From: Arthrobacter sp. MMS18-M83
Lineage (GTDB): Bacteria > Actinomycetota > Actinomycetes > Actinomycetales > Micrococcaceae
Length of the DNA stretch: 64,000 nucleotides
NCBI RefSeq assembly: GCF_026683955.1
Contig: NZ_CP113343.1
Location: forward strand, 3,782,001-3,846,000
Direction: 5' to 3'
How positions within the stretch are numbered: the first letter of the stretch is position 1; each line of letters opens with the position of its first letter. Shown piece by piece: positions 8,157 to 17,731 of the stretch. The notes below the pieces were generated by a model. That model saw nothing but the letters and a program-made list of their open reading frames with translations. It made no database searches and was not told the DNA's origin. The translations under genes and the position numbers were made by a program.

Positions 8157-10685
8157 ATGGGGGCATACACAGATTCCTACACCAACGCGACGATAATCTT
8201 GCGCCCGGCGCGTGTTGCGGTCCTCTTCCGAGGGGACGATCGTTGGCGTTCGTGGGCGCGGCTGGCTATTGCCGTTGCTGGAAAATACTGGGGTGGCGGA
8301 GGCTTTATTCTGGTCCCGTATCGCGAGGACGGATCTGTCGTGTCTCGGATGCTCGACGTTGTCGCAGCGTACGACCCCGACCATGTGGTGACGGTGCCGC
8401 TGACGCCGCATACACGAGAACGAATTGCGCCCGGGCACGACAGGTTCACCGACGCCAACGGTCGCTCTCTTGTCGATCCAAACGAGCGTCAAGAGTTCCT
8501 TGCTGACCTTGTCGCGCTACCCCAGCCCGAACCAGTCGCGATGAAAGCCCGGAAAGCCGTCGCGGCGGTCTGCACTCCTCTTCGGAACGCGCACGATCCG
8601 AGCGGGGAGGTCGAAGGTGAGAGCGTCGAGATCTTGGAATTCGAACCTAGTCGAGCGGGCGGCTGGCTTGCCCCGGCAGCCAGGGTGGCGCAAGACGGCG
8701 CCGTATTGGCTGGCTCGGAGGTATGGACTAATGATGCTTCATTGTCTGCTTCGATCCGCACGGGAATCTTCCCGTATGAGCTGGACCAGGAACTCAGAGC
8801 CGCTCGACCGGAGCCTGACGGAGGACAGGCGCTTAAGTTTGCTCTGAATCCGGAACGTTGGAAACGCGAGGTTCCGGCCGTTCTGACATCGAGTATGAAC
8901 GTCGGTACGGATGCACTCATTGGGAATCAATCGTTCTGGTTTGACGAGCCAGGTAGCGGACTTGTTTCCATGAGGAACCGATGGGGATCGGATGGCGGCG
9001 CAATCGTCATCGGTGGAACTGCTGAGGACTTCGCTCTCGCATACGCACATGAACGTCTTTTCGGTTATGGCGTATGGCTGACCAGCGAAATGCTGGGAAA
9101 TGAGGCGCTGCTCCCCGTGATTCGAACAGCGGCAGACTGGGCGGGCCAAGTGATCAACGGGGAGAGTAAGCGTCTTTCGATCACCTCATGCTCGTTGAAC
9201 CCAGAGGAATTGGCCGCTGCGGCGATGTCCTTGAATAAACGGATCCTCAACACCAACCCGATTGCTGCCGCTGAAACGGGGACCCTCAGTGTCGCCATGC
9301 GTTTGCCTGATGGGCTGGAGATACGAGAACCCGCACTCAGACTTGGCCTGACCGGACTCGCGGTCCACGATCCCTTCGTGACGTCAGTTTCCGTCCCCGT
9401 CGAGGTCGGTCAGGATGGAACGACGACTATGCGCGCGCCAGTTCCAACGCCTATGCCCGCCGAACCACTATCGGTGGACGGTCGAATCAGGCCTTATTGG
9501 TACGTCGAAGTTGACCTCTCTGAGACCGCGATGCCGAAGTCTCGTGGGGTGCCGCAGAGCTTTGTAGTAATGGACCGGCAACACTATGCGAATCAGGCGG
9601 TGAGGAGCAGCCGGATCGGACTAACATTCCATTCACAATTAGGTGGCCTGATCCCATCAGGCACCCCTTTGAACAGCCAGATCTTTAAGCCCACGCTTAG
9701 AGTTCTGGGGATGCAGCCTTGGATTCAGTCCATGGCAGGAAAGTCCGGCTTGGACGCAGTCCCTTCACTTCCCGGTCGACATGCCCAACTGTTGGCCCGT
9801 CTCCTCGGTGGGCGAAACGAGCTCACCTCTATGGTGGCAGGCGTCTTCCACCCCGCACTGCACCTGTTCACCAAACCGGAATCGAACAAAAGGAAAGACA
9901 TCAGGCCTCGTGATGTTTTTCCGGACGGCGACGGCGTGCTCATAGACAAAGAGTTGCCATACCCAAGATTCGACGCTTTTCGCCGAGTACTGCCAGGAAT
10001 CTCCGTCAGGGGCATCCAGGCTTGGATTGACAGATTAGCCGCCTCCAACCTGTTGCGTCGGGGCTTTATCTTGGACTGCTCTGATTGTTCCCGACCGTCA
10101 TTCGTTAGCCTCGAGAAAATAGGACAGCGATTCGAATGCGTCAGGTGCGGTGCCGCGAACGACCTTTCGGTAGCGAGGTGGAAGCATTGCTCGGACGAAC
10201 TCGAGTGGCATTACGACCTTCACGCAACGTTTCGTGAGCTGCTGGGCTCGCACGGCGACGTTGGCCTTATTGCAGCCGAACGCCTGCGTCGGCAAGCCTG
10301 GGAGTACGCCGATACAACTGAGCTCGAGTTCCTTGAGCAGAGGACAGGGAAGCGTGTCGCTGAAATCGATCTGATCGCCAACATTGACGGTGACGTCGTT
10401 GTAGTTGAAGCCAAGTCAAACGGGCGACTCGGCAACTCAAAGAGGGAAAAGGCGTCGACTGCAGCCAAGAAGATCCAGGTCGCCGAAGCGCTGCGCGCTG
10501 ACCGAGTCTTAATTGTCACATCCGCGGACAAGCTGGCAGACGATGCGCTCGAGATTCTCCGCGAAGCGGCTGACTTTAGGCGGCTGCGATCGCTGCAAAT
10601 TGAAGGCCTTGCGGGCCTCGGACCTGACACTATCGACCTACCTGACCCGACACCAGACGAGACTCATGTGTGGCAACCGACATAG
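8157..10685 (+). CDS. Large protein with zinc ribbon and PD-(D/E)XK nuclease domain
   Basis: An 842-residue soluble protein of unknown function. The C-terminal third holds a zinc ribbon (Cys641-x2-Cys644, then Cys661-x2-Cys664) followed by a restriction-endonuclease fold: EIDLIANIDGDVVVVEAK gives Asp738, Glu751 and Lys753 in the right order and spacing for a PD-(D/E)XK active site. The N-terminal part shows a KYWGGGGFILVPY stretch and a later DPD motif but no fold I can name. The ATG at 8157 was chosen because an in-frame start at 7968 would run through the SRPBCC start region and adds low-quality, Trp-rich residues. No partner gene is adjacent. A role in defence against foreign DNA is an inference from the domains alone. 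Confidence 0.7.
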   Translation: MGAYTDSYTNATIILRPARVAVLFRGDDRWRSWARLAIAVAGKYWGGGGFILVPYREDGSVVSRMLDVVAAYDPDHVVTVPLTPHTRERIAPGHDRFTDANGRSLVDPNERQEFLADLVALPQPEPVAMKARKAVAAVCTPLRNAHDPSGEVEGESVEILEFEPSRAGGWLAPAARVAQDGAVLAGSEVWTNDASLSASIRTGIFPYELDQELRAARPEPDGGQALKFALNPERWKREVPAVLTSSMNVGTDALIGNQSFWFDEPGSGLVSMRNRWGSDGGAIVIGGTAEDFALAYAHERLFGYGVWLTSEMLGNEALLPVIRTAADWAGQVINGESKRLSITSCSLNPEELAAAAMSLNKRILNTNPIAAAETGTLSVAMRLPDGLEIREPALRLGLTGLAVHDPFVTSVSVPVEVGQDGTTTMRAPVPTPMPAEPLSVDGRIRPYWYVEVDLSETAMPKSRGVPQSFVVMDRQHYANQAVRSSRIGLTFHSQLGGLIPSGTPLNSQIFKPTLRVLGMQPWIQSMAGKSGLDAVPSLPGRHAQLLARLLGGRNELTSMVAGVFHPALHLFTKPESNKRKDIRPRDVFPDGDGVLIDKELPYPRFDAFRRVLPGISVRGIQAWIDRLAASNLLRRGFILDCSDCSRPSFVSLEKIGQRFECVRCGAANDLSVARWKHCSDELEWHYDLHATFRELLGSHGDVGLIAAERLRRQAWEYADTTELEFLEQRTGKRVAEIDLIANIDGDVVVVEAKSNGRLGNSKREKASTAAKKIQVAEALRADRVLIVTSADKLADDALEILREAADFRRLRSLQIEGLAGLGPDTIDLPDPTPDETHVWQPT

Positions 10686-11019
10686 TGAATGCAATCGGTT
10701 TGGGCGGAAGCCTTGGTTCGCTCCGACAGCGCCAAGGTTCCACGGACCGGCCCGCCCGAACGGGACGGCCGCCCTCACCTGCACTCCGTGTTTCGGCGTC
10801 CAAAACAGGCCCAAAGCCCCCTACCGATTGTGTCCTTAATCGATGCTGACCGTTTCAGCGACCCTGGTAACCTAAGGCCGCTAAAACATACGACGGCGTG
10901 TATTTTGATGAAGCCTGTTGCTGAAGGCTCGACCGTCGACCTTGGCCTCGATCTTTGATGAGGGCGGGGCTTTAGGTGGGGCCAACCTTATTGGTTGTCC
11001 CCACGCCAAGGTCTCCGGG
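10686..11019. other. Intergenic region with terminator-like hairpin
   Basis: Non-coding stretch between the convergent nuclease-like gene and the debranching pseudogene. A hairpin at 10976-11004 pairs GTGGGGCCAACC with GGTTGTCCCCAC (one mismatch, 5-base loop). It would end transcription from either side, although a T-run is missing. Nothing else is recognisable. Confidence 0.5.
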
Positions 11020-11820
11020 CTAATTGTTCGCCACACGTTTACCCCACGGAAACGTTGAAAAACGCTGACACGCCCCCAGTGAGACGTCGGCCTCATAGCG
11101 CAGCAGGCTCCTGAGCAGCATCACCGGGGCCGCTGACGCCCATGCCTGTGGAGAACATGCTGTGGGATAGGGGACGGGTTCAGGGTAATCGGACCGGCTG
11201 AATCCACAGAATAGTTCGGGTAGCCGGTTGTCCGTGTATTCGGCGGCCTCGATGAGCACTGAGGACAGCAGTTGGGCTTGCCTGACGAAGCCGTAGCGCA
11301 TGAGACCGGCAACTATCAGTGCATTGTCATGGGGCCAGACGGATCCGTTGTGGTAGCTGACCGGGTTGTACGCTCCCATGTCTGTTGCCAGGGTTCGTAC
11401 GCCCCAGCCGCTAAACATCTCCGGGGACATTAGTCGGTCCACAACGTGTGGTGCCTTATCTTGGTCAACGATGCCGGACCACAGGCAGTGGCCCATGTTG
11501 GAGGCGCAAGCGTCAACCGGCCGCTTGTTCCGGTCAAGCGCAATTGCGTAGTATCCGCGGTCCGGCAGCCAGAATTGCTCGTTGAACCGTTTTTTCAGCT
11601 GTTTCGCACGGTCCCGAAACTCGTGTGCTAGACCGAGGTCGCCGGCATCGCGGGCTATCCATTGAATACTGGCTTCCAAGGGAGCCACTTGTCGTGCGCT
11701 TCAGAGCCACCTGGCCAGATCACGGATAGTGTCGTTCAGAGCCATGATTGGCGTGGTTGAGAGCCACCTGAAAAGCTCCTCCCACGATGTGATGGCCACG
11801 TGGTGGGAGGAGTACCGGTA

Positions 11821-13371
11821 ATGGTACGGAAGATCAAGGCGAAACTTGTCTTGCAGTTACGAAATCAGGGTTTATCAGGCAGGTCGATCGCCTCGGCGCA
11901 GGGCATCGCGCGCAATAGCGTCCAGGCGGTGCTCGATGCAGCGGACCGGCTCGGCGTCGTCTGGGATGACGTCGCGGAGCTGTCGGAAGCCGAGGTGTAT
12001 GCGGCCGTGTTCCCCGGCCGCGGCGTTCATGAGAGCGTCTTCGCGCAGCCGGACTGGCCCCGGGTTCACACTGAGTTGGCCCGGGTCGGGGTGACGTTGA
12101 AGCTGTTGCACCAGGAGTATGTCGACGCAGCGTCCGTGGCGCAGGCAACGATGAGCTATGACCGGTTCTGCCGCCTCTATGGCGAACACGCCGCCGTCTC
12201 GGGGGCGACGTCAAGGGTCGGGCACCAGGCCGGCCGCAGTATCGAGGTCCACTGGTCCGGACCCACGATGCAGCTGTTGGATCCGACGACGGGTGAGCTG
12301 TCGAGGGTGTATTTGTTCCTCGTGTGCTTGCCGTTCAGCCGGTATGCGTTCGTGGAAGCGAGCCTGGACATGAAGCAGGAGTCGTGGCTGCGCGCCCACA
12401 CGGCGATGTTCGCGTTCTTCGGTGGCAGCGTCCCGCGCCTGGTCCCGGACAATTTGAAGACCGGGGTGATTTCCCACCCGAAGGAGGGCGAGGTCGTGCT
12501 CAACGACGCTTACCGGGAGATGGCGGCGCACTACTGGGCCGCGGTCCTCCCGGGCAGAGTTCGCCACCCTCGAGACAAGAGTGGTGCCGAGAACACGGTC
12601 TCCCATGTCGCGACCTGGGTCATCGCCGGTCTCCGGCACGAGCAGTTTACGTCGCTGGCGCAGCTGCGCCTGCGGATCCGGGAACAGATCGATGCCTATA
12701 ACCGGGAGCCGTTCCAGAAACGTGACGGGTCACGCCTCAGTGTGTTCACCGCGGAGGAGAAGCCGTTGTTGCAGGCGCTGCCGGCGGCCCCATTCGAGAT
12801 CAGCACGTGGGTCTATAAACGCAAGGTGAACGCCAACGCTCACGTGGTTTGGGCGAAGAACTTTTATTCCGTCCCTTTCAGCCATATCGGCGCCCTCGTT
12901 GACTTGCGCGTGACGGAGACGATGATGGAGGTTTACCGGCGTGACGAGCGCCTGACCAGCCATTTGCTGCTGCCGGCCACGGCCAGCAACCAGTATCGGA
13001 CGAACGAGGCGGACCTGCCCGAGGGGCGCAGCTTCCAGGCCTGGGACCGGGGCCGGATCCAGGAGTGGGCGGCGCGGGTCGGACCTGCGACGGCGGCAGT
13101 GACAGCCAAGATCTTCGAGACCGTGTTCATCGATGAGGCCGGCTTCGACGCGGCGCTGGCGGTGCTGAAACTGTCGCGCCGATTCTCCCCGGCACGCCTC
13201 GAAGCGGCCTGCGCGCTGGCGCTGCGGGGCCCGATCCGCTCACCCCGCTATGCGCACCTGCGGCCGATCCTCGACACCGGACAGGACAAAACCGGACACA
13301 CCCCCGAGCCCGAGCCGGATGATGGCGGTTATGTTCGTGGCGGCGCCTACTACGCCGGAGGCACCCGATGA
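11821..13371 (+). CDS. istA: IS21-family transposase IstA
   Basis: A 516-residue transposase with an N-terminal HTH (RNQGLSGRSIASAQGIARNS, about residues 12-31) and an integrase core. The second and third acidic residues are clear (VPDNLKTGV and KSGAENTV). The position of the first catalytic Asp reads His144 (EVHWSGPTM instead of the usual VDW), a single-base GAC to CAC change, so the enzyme may be inactive. The ATG at 11821 follows GGGAGGAG; an upstream GTG at 11800 lacks such a site. The stop overlaps the istB start by four bases (ATGA). Confidence 0.92.
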   Translation: MVRKIKAKLVLQLRNQGLSGRSIASAQGIARNSVQAVLDAADRLGVVWDDVAELSEAEVYAAVFPGRGVHESVFAQPDWPRVHTELARVGVTLKLLHQEYVDAASVAQATMSYDRFCRLYGEHAAVSGATSRVGHQAGRSIEVHWSGPTMQLLDPTTGELSRVYLFLVCLPFSRYAFVEASLDMKQESWLRAHTAMFAFFGGSVPRLVPDNLKTGVISHPKEGEVVLNDAYREMAAHYWAAVLPGRVRHPRDKSGAENTVSHVATWVIAGLRHEQFTSLAQLRLRIREQIDAYNREPFQKRDGSRLSVFTAEEKPLLQALPAAPFEISTWVYKRKVNANAHVVWAKNFYSVPFSHIGALVDLRVTETMMEVYRRDERLTSHLLLPATASNQYRTNEADLPEGRSFQAWDRGRIQEWAARVGPATAAVTAKIFETVFIDEAGFDAALAVLKLSRRFSPARLEAACALALRGPIRSPRYAHLRPILDTGQDKTGHTPEPEPDDGGYVRGGAYYAGGTR

Positions 13372-14117
13372 GCGTCCTGGATGGGGAGACCAAACGCAAG
13401 CTCCGCGAGATGAACGCCGGCGAGCTGGTGGAGGCCATCGACCTCCAAGACGACACCCTCAGCATCAGCTTGTCGTTCGAGGAACGGGTCCGCCTGGTCG
13501 TCGACGACGCCTACTCCACCTTCATGCACTCGAAAGTGGACGGGCTGATCCGACGGGCGGGGCTTCGTTACCCCAACGCGGACCTGCGGCGCGTCGACCT
13601 GCTCGACGAGCGCGGCCTCAACCGGCAGCTCCTGACCCAACTCGGGACCTGCTTGTTCGTCACTCGGCAGCAGAACGTCGTCTTCCAGGGGTTCACCGGG
13701 TCGGGGAAGTCGTATCTGGGCTGCGCGATCGCGAAACGCGCCTGCGAACATCGGATCCGCGCCCATTATGTTCGGATGCCCGACCTCGAAGAGGCCTGGG
13801 TCGCAGCTCAAGACACCCCCGGCGGCGCCGGCAAGTTCCTCCGGAAATACGCTGCCTTCACCCTGCTCGTCATCGACGAGTGGTTACTTGATCGGCCGAC
13901 GGAATCGATGCGGACGATGTTGCTGGAGTTGATGGAGCGCCGTTACGGCGAGACGTCGACGGTGTTCTGCACCCAGTACCAGCAGAAGGACTGGCATCAC
14001 CGCCTCGGCGCCGGCGTCCACGCCGACGCCATCATGGACCGCATCATCCACAACACCACCTGGGTCGACACCGGCACCTACAACATGAGGGAGCAGACCG
14101 CCCTGGCCAGCGCCTAA
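13368..14117 (+). CDS. istB: IS21-family helper ATPase IstB
   Basis: A 249-residue DnaC/DnaA-related AAA+ ATPase that assembles on target DNA and stimulates IstA. The Walker A motif GFTGSGKS is at residues 108-115, and the Walker B motif LLVIDEW is near residue 168. Length and order after istA are normal for the family. It is translationally coupled to istA through the ATGA overlap and appears intact. Confidence 0.93.
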   Translation: MSVLDGETKRKLREMNAGELVEAIDLQDDTLSISLSFEERVRLVVDDAYSTFMHSKVDGLIRRAGLRYPNADLRRVDLLDERGLNRQLLTQLGTCLFVTRQQNVVFQGFTGSGKSYLGCAIAKRACEHRIRAHYVRMPDLEEAWVAAQDTPGGAGKFLRKYAAFTLLVIDEWLLDRPTESMRTMLLELMERRYGETSTVFCTQYQQKDWHHRLGAGVHADAIMDRIIHNTTWVDTGTYNMREQTALASA

Positions 14118-15803
14118 CGATGAGGTCGAGGGCCAGTGGCTCCCAAGCACACCACCACTGGCTCTCTTCCGCACGATCGGTGGCTCTGAAGCGCAAGATT
14201 GGGTGGCTCTCAAGGAATCAAATACTCAATCCATGCACGGGCGATATAGGCGCTATAGACGTAGCCTTGGACCTCGCATAGCGCGATGGGCGTCTCTGCG
14301 ATGCGGCCATCGGCAAAATTGATTCCGTCCCAGGAGTCTTTCTATCCCTGGTTGATAAGGCCTTGGTCGTTGAGTCGTTCGTACTCGACAAACCCGTCGC
14401 CGTCGCGGTCTCCATAATCTCGAATCCAGTCCAAGGCGCGGTCTGCATGGGGGGCAAGCGTAGCGATGTCTGCCGAAGCAAGTCCCCAGCGGCTCGCTTC
14501 ACCGAGCAGGGTCACGAACAGGGGAGTGGCATCTGCAGTGCCGTAATAGGCTGATTTCCCGCCGAGAGCCAGGCCCGTTCCGACGCCAAGGCGCACCTCA
14601 TGGAGGATCCGCCCGGGTTGTTCCTCCGTCAATGGGTCAACAGCAGTCCCTTGCCGGTCGGCCAGGGTCTGCAGCGTGCCTAGTGCCAGCGTTGGGTCCA
14701 ACGGCACGATCATAATAGAGGCCAGTAATGAGTCTCGCCCGAAAAGTGCCATGAACCATGGTGCCCCGGCAGCGACGACCATACGGTCCGGATGTGCCGG
14801 GTCGACGATTCGGAGCGCGCCCAGATCCTGATGACTGCGAAGCAGGGTTTTGTCGACGGATGGATTGCTCAATCGGGTTGATGGAATGCCGGCATCCCAA
14901 GCCTTCAGGCGCTGTTCTTGCGGCGAGACGGTCACCAGTGGGGCGTGGAGAAGCGGCGCCAGTGACTCGGTATCGCCTGCGACAGGGACGGCGCTCACCC
15001 GGACGCTCCACTCCGCGTGGGCAGGGATCGTTGTGCGGAAGAGAAGACCTTCAGTACCTGCTTCCGCGCCCGGCGCATGCACGAGAATGTTCTTCTTCGT
15101 CCCCTGCCAGAGTGCGTCTATACGTAAGGAGTCGCCCTGGGGCCGCCTTATCTGTTCCCACTGTCGACGGACCCGCCCATCCTTGACCTCAAAGAGGTCC
15201 GCGAAGTCAGCATCTACCGAGAGCATCAGCTCGCAGAATGCCGGTTCGAGGCCGTAATTGTGGATTGTGATGCATTCTTGGATGCCGGTGCCCAGTTCGC
15301 GCTTGCGTTCCACCGTTAGTGGACTGTCAGCCCCGCCGTCGGCTTGTGCCGCCCTGCCAATGTGGGTTCCTTGGTACGGCGCGGGCGTCCACGCGCCCAG
15401 TGGTTCCAGCGGTCTGCCGTTGATGGCCAGAGACCAAAGAGAAAGAATTCTGGTGTCCTCGTAGAACACACCATGGGGGTGAGCGGGGAGAATGTCCCCG
15501 TTTGCTTGGGAGATGCAGAACGATGATCCCTCCACTAAGGTGACGGCGCCTTGCCCGGTAGGTCCCGCTGCGTTATCTGCATTCCATCCAGTCACCGCTG
15601 GCTCCTTTGAAGCAACCCGCCATGCTGAATCGAATTTACGCCTGTGGAAAGGTGGTGGCCATACCTGTTTAGCGGACCGAAGCAGGGGTCTCCTCAAATT
15701 CGTTCTCAGCTGCTCCTCGATAGCCGGGCAGCTCCGTTCTGATGCGACTGCAGCGAGACTTCACCGCCCTAGACCCATCACCCTCAAACCGCTAGAATAT
15801 AAA

Positions 15804-15814
15804 TGGTTCGACCA
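15804..15814. promoter_or_regulatory. TGGT-NNN-ACCA operator before etfBA
   Basis: TGGTTCGACCA, a perfect palindromic GntR/FadR-type site, lies 63 bases before the etfB start. It matches the sites at the other island promoters and implies that electron-transfer flavoprotein supply is co-regulated with the catabolic genes. Confidence 0.65.
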
Positions 15815-15876
15815 ATAGCCCTTTATGAAACTCTCGGTCGGTGACAGTGGAGTCCCGCCCGTTGGAAGGTGAAGCC

Positions 15877-16644
15877 ATGAGATCTGTTGTCTTGGTCAAG
15901 CAGGTGCCCGATGCATACGGTCGCCTCGAGCTCGATTCCTTGACCGGCCTTCTCGACCGGAACTCCGGCGAGCAGGCTTTTGATGAAATTACCGAGCGCG
16001 CGCTTGAGGTAGCCCTGCAGCAGAGGGAAGCGCACGGAGGGGACGTCGTCGTTCTCTCCATGGGTCCCGCGCAGGCGACGGATGCCCTCCGCAAGGCCCT
16101 CGCAATGGGGGCAGACAGCGGTGTGCATGTTCTTGACGACGCCCTATCCGGCTCGGACGCGATCCGTACTTCCGAGGTCCTGGCAGCGGCCCTGCGTCGG
16201 ATCGGTTTTGATCTCGCCATAGCGGGCGACCGTTCCAGTGACGGGCAGGGCGGCGTGGTGCCCGCCATGATCGCCGAGCACTTGGGCGTTGCGCAAGCCA
16301 CATATCTGTCCTCGCTGGACACGGACGGCCAGTCGCTAACGGGGGAGCGCATCACCGAATCGGGCACCCAAGCGGTCAGGGCCGTGCTTCCAGCAATGGT
16401 CTCAGTTACCGAAAAGATAGCCGAGCCGCGCTACCCCAACTTCCTCGGGATCATGAAGGCCAAGAAGAAGCCTGTGCAGGTCTGGACCACCGTTGAGCTG
16501 GGCATGGATGAGGGCACCCCGGCAGGCTCGAGGATCACGAGCGTGGCCGAGCGTCCTCCCCGGGAGGCTGGCGTGCGCATTGTCGACGACGGTACCGCCG
16601 GGCGCCAGTTGGCCCGGTTTCTGTCTAAATCAGGTCTCGTCTAG
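15877..16644 (+). CDS. etfB: Electron transfer flavoprotein, beta subunit
   Basis: A 255-residue subunit of the soluble FAD/AMP heterodimer that takes electrons from acyl-CoA dehydrogenases. The VKQVPD opening (residues 7-12) and the GIMKAKKKPVQVW stretch (near 190) are family hallmarks. The ATG at 15877 follows GGAAGGTGAAG; an upstream in-frame start at 15841 lacks a site and adds non-family residues. etfA follows 11 bases later. The two acyl-CoA dehydrogenases of the island (32120 and 40412) are the likely donors, and a GntR-type operator precedes the gene. Confidence 0.93.
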   Translation: MRSVVLVKQVPDAYGRLELDSLTGLLDRNSGEQAFDEITERALEVALQQREAHGGDVVVLSMGPAQATDALRKALAMGADSGVHVLDDALSGSDAIRTSEVLAAALRRIGFDLAIAGDRSSDGQGGVVPAMIAEHLGVAQATYLSSLDTDGQSLTGERITESGTQAVRAVLPAMVSVTEKIAEPRYPNFLGIMKAKKKPVQVWTTVELGMDEGTPAGSRITSVAERPPREAGVRIVDDGTAGRQLARFLSKSGLV

Positions 16645-16655
16645 GAGGAGAAACC

Positions 16656-17618
16656 ATGCGTGAAGTCATAGTCCATATCGAAATGATTGATGGTCGCGTT
16701 GCCAATTCCGCGAGTGAGCTTCTCGCCTTCGCGGCAAGGTTGGGCGAGCCGGTCGCCGTCGTCACGTCGGCAACTCCGGCACCGGCCGAATCCGTCGCCC
16801 AATTAGCCACGTGGGGCGCGGCCAGGGTGGTGTTGGTCACGACGCCCGACGCCGGACGCGTGCTGGTGACGCGCGCCGTCGATGCGCTCGAGGCCGTTCG
16901 AGGGAGGTGCCCAAACGTGGCAGCAGTCGTGTCACCGGACACTGCGGAGGGTCGGGAGGTAGCGGCGCGGCTCGCGGTTCGCTGCGGGCTGCCATATCTC
17001 GGTGACGTCGTCGGCGCAGAATGGGCCGACGATCGGTTGCTTGTGGCCAAGTCGGTGTTCGGGGGCAACTACAGGGTGGAATCCGCCGCCAATGCCGCAA
17101 TCCTGGCCATCCGTCCGGGCCTCGGCTACGACAGCCCGGCGCCCCGCGAGACCGTGGTGGATGTGTTCGAGGTGGGCGCCAGCGTGGCTGAGCGGACCGA
17201 GATCCTGGACTTCAGGCCCGCTTCGGGCTCGGGCTCCCGTCCCCGGCTGGTCGAGGCCGACGTTGTGGTCTCGGGTGGCCGTGGGCTGGGGTCTCGTGAG
17301 CGCTTCTCCGTGGTGGAATCGTTGGCCGACGCGGTCGGCGGTGCCATCGGGGCCTCCCGTGCAGCCGTCGACGCCGACTACTGCGATCCGCAACTGCAAG
17401 TGGGGCAAACCGGCGCCAAAGTATCGCCCAAGCTGTACATCGCCCTCGGCATCTCCGGTGCAACCCAGCACCTGGCGGGCATGCAGGGAGCAAAGACCAT
17501 CGTGGCGATAAATAGCGACGCCGATGCCCCGATCTTCGAGATTGCCGACTTTGGCGTGGTCGGTGATGTGTTCGACGTCGTGCCCCAACTGCTTGAGGAG
17601 CTGGCCGCGCAACGCTAA
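16656..17618 (+). CDS. etfA: Electron transfer flavoprotein, alpha subunit
   Basis: A 320-residue FAD-binding partner of EtfB. The C-terminal FAD domain carries [12 protein letters not shown] (about 204-215) and the signature [19 protein letters not shown] followed by [12 protein letters not shown] (about 266-297). The start has a strong GGAGGAG site. It forms a two-gene unit with etfB and is followed by the GntR gene after a promoter region with its own operator. Confidence 0.94.
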   Translation: MREVIVHIEMIDGRVANSASELLAFAARLGEPVAVVTSATPAPAESVAQLATWGAARVVLVTTPDAGRVLVTRAVDALEAVRGRCPNVAAVVSPDTAEGREVAARLAVRCGLPYLGDVVGAEWADDRLLVAKSVFGGNYRVESAANAAILAIRPGLGYDSPAPRETVVDVFEVGASVAERTEILDFRPASGSGSRPRLVEADVVVSGGRGLGSRERFSVVESLADAVGGAIGASRAAVDADYCDPQLQVGQTGAKVSPKLYIALGISGATQHLAGMQGAKTIVAINSDADAPIFEIADFGVVGDVFDVVPQLLEELAAQR

Positions 17619-17632
17619 CTTTGTAGGTCTAA

Positions 17633-17643
17633 CGGTTAGACCA
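17633..17643. promoter_or_regulatory. GntR-type operator before the GntR gene
   Basis: CGGTTAGACCA sits inside a longer near-palindrome, GGTCTAACGGTTAGACC (17626-17642), in the promoter region of the GntR gene. It suggests autoregulation. Confidence 0.6.
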
Positions 17644-17731
17644 AAACGTTGAAGAAGCAGTTAGCATAGTGACGAGCGGTAACAGTAATTGCTACGCGGC
17701 CTGGTCCGCAACAATTCAGGAGGAATGACGG

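Larger units (their letters stand above)
11663..14228 (+). mobile_element. IS21-family insertion sequence, complete
   Basis: A 2566-base element bounded by 6-bp direct repeats ATCCAT (11657-11662 and 14229-14234). The tips are imperfect inverted repeats: TGAATACTGGCTTCC at the left and TGAGTATTTGATTCC read inward at the right. Each end holds four GAGCCAC-type repeats: left at 11682, 11704, 11739 and 11761; right, inverted, at 14136, 14158, 14180 and 14203, mostly 22 bases apart. This is the multiple-binding-site layout known for IS21 ends. It contains istA and istB. Confidence 0.93.
11020..15595 (-). pseudogene. Glycogen-debranching-type amylo-alpha-1,6-glucosidase, disrupted
   Basis: A gene of the family with an N-terminal debranching domain and a (alpha/alpha)6 glucosidase domain. 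It starts at the GTG at 15595, preceded by AAAGGAG, and reads VTGWNADNAAG, typical of the family. Two lesions are visible. First, a TAG at 14344-14342 replaces the Trp of the conserved GWKDSWDG motif (TGG to TAG). Second, an IS21-family element occupies 11663-14228. Removing the element and one copy of the ATCCAT duplication restores the frame exactly (ARAWIARDAGD). The C-terminal piece (11668 to 11020) still shows the family motifs SNMGHCLWSGI, GWGVRTL and NGSVWPHDNALI. The product would have acted on alpha-1,6 branches or related glucosides; it is now lost. Confidence 0.9.
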
